Position numbers and translations under genes: made by a program. A stretch of DNA of 64,000 nt from Parapedobacter sp035556095 (GTDB lineage: Bacteria > Bacteroidota > Bacteroidia > Sphingobacteriales > Sphingobacteriaceae). Location of the stretch: assembly GCF_035556095.1 (NCBI RefSeq), contig NZ_DATMFT010000018.1, positions 248,001 to 312,000 of the forward strand, in the 5' to 3' direction. The notes under the pieces are model-generated. The model was given only the letters and a program-made list of their open reading frames with translations, was not told the origin of the DNA and did not search any database. Shown in pieces: positions 62,706 through 64,000 of this stretch (position 1 is its first letter; every line of letters starts with the position of its first letter).

Positions 62706-62721
62706 GGCGCGTCATTAGCGC

Positions 62722-62811
62722 CGGCAAACTTAGCAAATTACGCACAAAGATGCGTATTTGCGATCTCTCTGCTGCCATTGAAAGCAGGATAACAGCAGAA
62801 AACTTACTGAA
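62722..62811 (-). repeat. Upstream element, full copy E3 (before trmB)
   Basis: On the minus strand it reads AAGTTTTCTGCTGTT, TGCTTTCAATGGCAGCAGAG, the hairpin TACGCA-TCTTTG-TGCGTA (62756-62739), and GCTAAGTTTGC with the -7 box TAAGTTTG at 62732-62725. It lies 19 bases before the trmB ATG. The stem bases differ from those of E2 in a paired way. Confidence 0.8.
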
Positions 62812-62838
62812 AAGAACAATACGAGCGTACCGTCCAAA

Positions 62839-62870
62839 TTTGCTTATGAGAAGAATTCTGTGTATTTTTG
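62839..62870 (+). promoter_or_regulatory. Promoter of the PIN-type toxin-antitoxin module
   Basis: TTTG at 62839-62842 is followed after 20 bases by TATTTTTG at 62863-62870, a complete match to the Bacteroidota promoter form, 25 bases before the ATG at 62896. Confidence 0.6.
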
Positions 62871-62895
62871 AGGGACGGAAGCATCTTATAAGGAC

Positions 62896-63132
62896 ATGGA
62901 AACGTTGATTCTAAACAGTAATTCGAAGCGTGATGTGAAACTATTAGTTGAAATTGCCAAGAAATTGGGTATGGAACTAAAAGTAGCAGATAAACATGAT
63001 TTGATCTTAGCTGAGGCGCTGATATTAAACCAGTCCGTTAAAAAAAACAATATTTCCTTAGATGAAATTGTGGATGAATGTAATGTTGTGAGAGCCGAAT
63101 TACATCAAGATGTCCGAACGAATCATCCTTGA
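62896..63132 (+). CDS. Antitoxin-like protein of a PIN module
   Basis: This 78-residue protein begins METLILNSNSKRDVKLLVEI and has the same N-terminal strand-helix unit as the antitoxins at 21821 and 35624, with a distinct C-terminal half (LDEIVDECNVVRAELHQ). It overlaps the PIN toxin gene by 23 bases. It is a probable antitoxin; the call rests on position and on the shared N-terminal unit. Confidence 0.72.
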   Translation: METLILNSNSKRDVKLLVEIAKKLGMELKVADKHDLILAEALILNQSVKKNNISLDEIVDECNVVRAELHQDVRTNHP

Positions 63133-63517
63133 TACGAATATTTGGGTGAGCTACTTCATTGGACGTAATACTGATGAAATTGCTTTGACCATACTAAACC
63201 ATAATTTGACGGTTTTTTCCTGTATCGAATTAGAGGCGGAAGTGGTTGACGTGTTGAGCAGAGCAAAATTCAAGAAATTAATCCGCCTTGAAACTGACCG
63301 TTATCTTTTCTTTTTACGGAGCCTTACTCAGTCAGTTCAAATAAACAAACGTTTTAAGGGGTGTCCGGATGACAAAGATGATTTTCTGTTCGATTTAGGC
63401 ATCCAAACAAATTCCGCTTTTCTCGTTACAGGCGATAAGCGCTTACTGACGTTTGACCTAAGCCCAATCGCCGTAATGTCATTAAAAGCCTTCAAAGAGA
63501 CCTATCCACCCAAATAA
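63110..63517 (+). CDS. PIN-domain toxin (putative toxin-antitoxin toxin, COG1569-like)
   Basis: This 135-residue protein has the PIN opening MSERIILDTNIWVSYFIG with the catalytic D near residue 8, then a segment CPDDKDDFLFDLGI with further acidic residues, and LVTGDKRLLTFD as the final one. It matches the toxin group called putative toxin-antitoxin system component, PIN family. All acidic residues seem present. It is followed after 13 bases by the fucose synthase gene. Confidence 0.85.
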   Translation: MSERIILDTNIWVSYFIGRNTDEIALTILNHNLTVFSCIELEAEVVDVLSRAKFKKLIRLETDRYLFFLRSLTQSVQINKRFKGCPDDKDDFLFDLGIQTNSAFLVTGDKRLLTFDLSPIAVMSLKAFKETYPPK

Positions 63518-63530
63518 TTTGTGAGGACAC

Positions 63531-64000
63531 ATGGAAAAAAACGCGAAGATATACATTGCAGGCCATCGCGGCATGGTGGGTTCGGCCATCCACAGGAAGT
63601 TAACTGCTGACGGGTACGGCAACCTATTGCTGCGTACTTCGGGCGAGTTGGACTTGCGCAACCAACAGGCAGTTGCCGATTTTTTTGCTGCGGAGCGGCC
63701 GGACTACGTGTTCCTGGCGGCAGCAAAGGTCGGGGGCATTCTGGCGAACAATACGCTCCGTGCCGATTTCCTTTACGAGAACCTAGCGATACAGAATAAC
63801 GTGATCCATCAAGCGTATGTGCATGGGGTGAAAAAGCTTCTTTTTTTGGGGTCGAGCTGCATCTACCCGAAGCTGGCTCCGCAACCCATCAAGGAGGAAT
63901 ACCTGCTCACCGGACTGCTAGAGCCCACTAACGAGCCCTATGCCATCGCCAAAATCGCGGGCATCAAGCTATGTGAGGCCTACCACGACCAGTACGGTTG
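63531..64000 (+). CDS. fcl: GDP-L-fucose synthase (3' end beyond the window)
   Basis: The frame opens at the ATG at 63531 and reads MEKNAKIYIAGHRGMVGSAI, an extended-SDR start with the GxxGxxG-type motif AGHRGMVGSA. FLAAAKVGGILANN, then LFLGSSCIYPK and NEPYAIAKIAGIKLCEAYH follow, including the catalytic S and the Y-x-x-x-K set (YAIAK). It converts the GDP-4-keto-6-deoxy-mannose intermediate to GDP-L-fucose in the cytoplasm. It continues past the window edge after about 157 codons. It may open a second surface-glycan locus to the right. Confidence 0.93.
   Translation, partial: MEKNAKIYIAGHRGMVGSAIHRKLTADGYGNLLLRTSGELDLRNQQAVADFFAAERPDYVFLAAAKVGGILANNTLRADFLYENLAIQNNVIHQAYVHGVKKLLFLGSSCIYPKLAPQPIKEEYLLTGLLEPTNEPYAIAKIAGIKLCEAYHDQYG

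Noticed and set aside
60899..62811. CRISPR array or tRNA cluster suggested by the repeated blocks
   Set aside because: The copies are few, unevenly spaced, in both orientations and each in front of a gene; no cloverleaf or Cas gene is present.

Overview
The window looks like chromosomal DNA of a soil or rhizosphere Bacteroidota of the Sphingobacteriaceae type (Parapedobacter, Olivibacter, Sphingobacterium or Pedobacter-like). This rests on two SusC/SusD pairs, each with its own FecR anti-sigma and ECF sigma genes, on many lipoproteins, and on promoters of the Bacteroidota form TTTG-N19/20-TAnnTTTG. The genus is an inference from gene content. I see no rRNA, tRNA, CRISPR array or insertion sequence.

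Region 1 (1 to 20.2 kb, all minus strand) is a surface polysaccharide locus. Read in the direction of transcription it has an SLBB export protein, a Wzz-like chain-length protein, a decayed nucleotide-sugar dehydrogenase, WecB and WecC (UDP-ManNAc and UDP-ManNAcA supply), a Wzx-like flippase, a glycosyltransferase with a nine-G tract, a Wzy-like polymerase, a DUF4838 lipoprotein, a CapK-type ligase, an alanine racemase, a two-domain oxidoreductase, a heparinase-like protein and a glycosyltransferase that runs off the left edge. The stretch up to about 17 kb is clearly richer in A+T than the rest of the window.

Region 2 (20.3 to 37.7 kb): an NHL propeller protein, a YoeB-like toxin-antitoxin pair, and a first glycan-utilisation locus (FecR, SusC, SusD, DUF1735/F5-8C lipoprotein, M60-like metallopeptidase, beta-helix protein, six-hairpin glycosidase). 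Its probable ECF sigma gene sits at the far end, facing the operon. Next come a small membrane protein, a damaged VapBC pair lying between two copies of the sulP 3' end, and an intact SulP transporter.

Region 3 (37.8 to 57.2 kb): a second glycan-utilisation locus with a divergent sigma/FecR pair, SusC, SusD, a DUF3823 protein, a BACON protein, two paralogous lipoproteins of unrecognised type (probable TIM-barrel glycosidases) and a secreted Gfo/Idh/MocA oxidoreductase. It is followed by a GH71/GH99-like lipoprotein, a calcineurin-like phosphoesterase, a TauE/SafE transporter and a GH43 lipoprotein.

Region 4 (57.2 to 64 kb): a winged-helix regulator of the type found beside capsule loci, an AsmA-like protein, a UPF0175/DUF3368 toxin-antitoxin pair, a thioredoxin-like protein, trhO, trmB, a PIN-type toxin-antitoxin pair and the start of a GDP-L-fucose synthase gene. 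A roughly 90-base element recurs in front of the thioredoxin-like gene, trhO and trmB. A 17-base sequence is shared exactly between the promoter of the winged-helix regulator and the promoter in front of the wecB operon, which suggests that this regulator controls the polysaccharide locus about 41 kb away.
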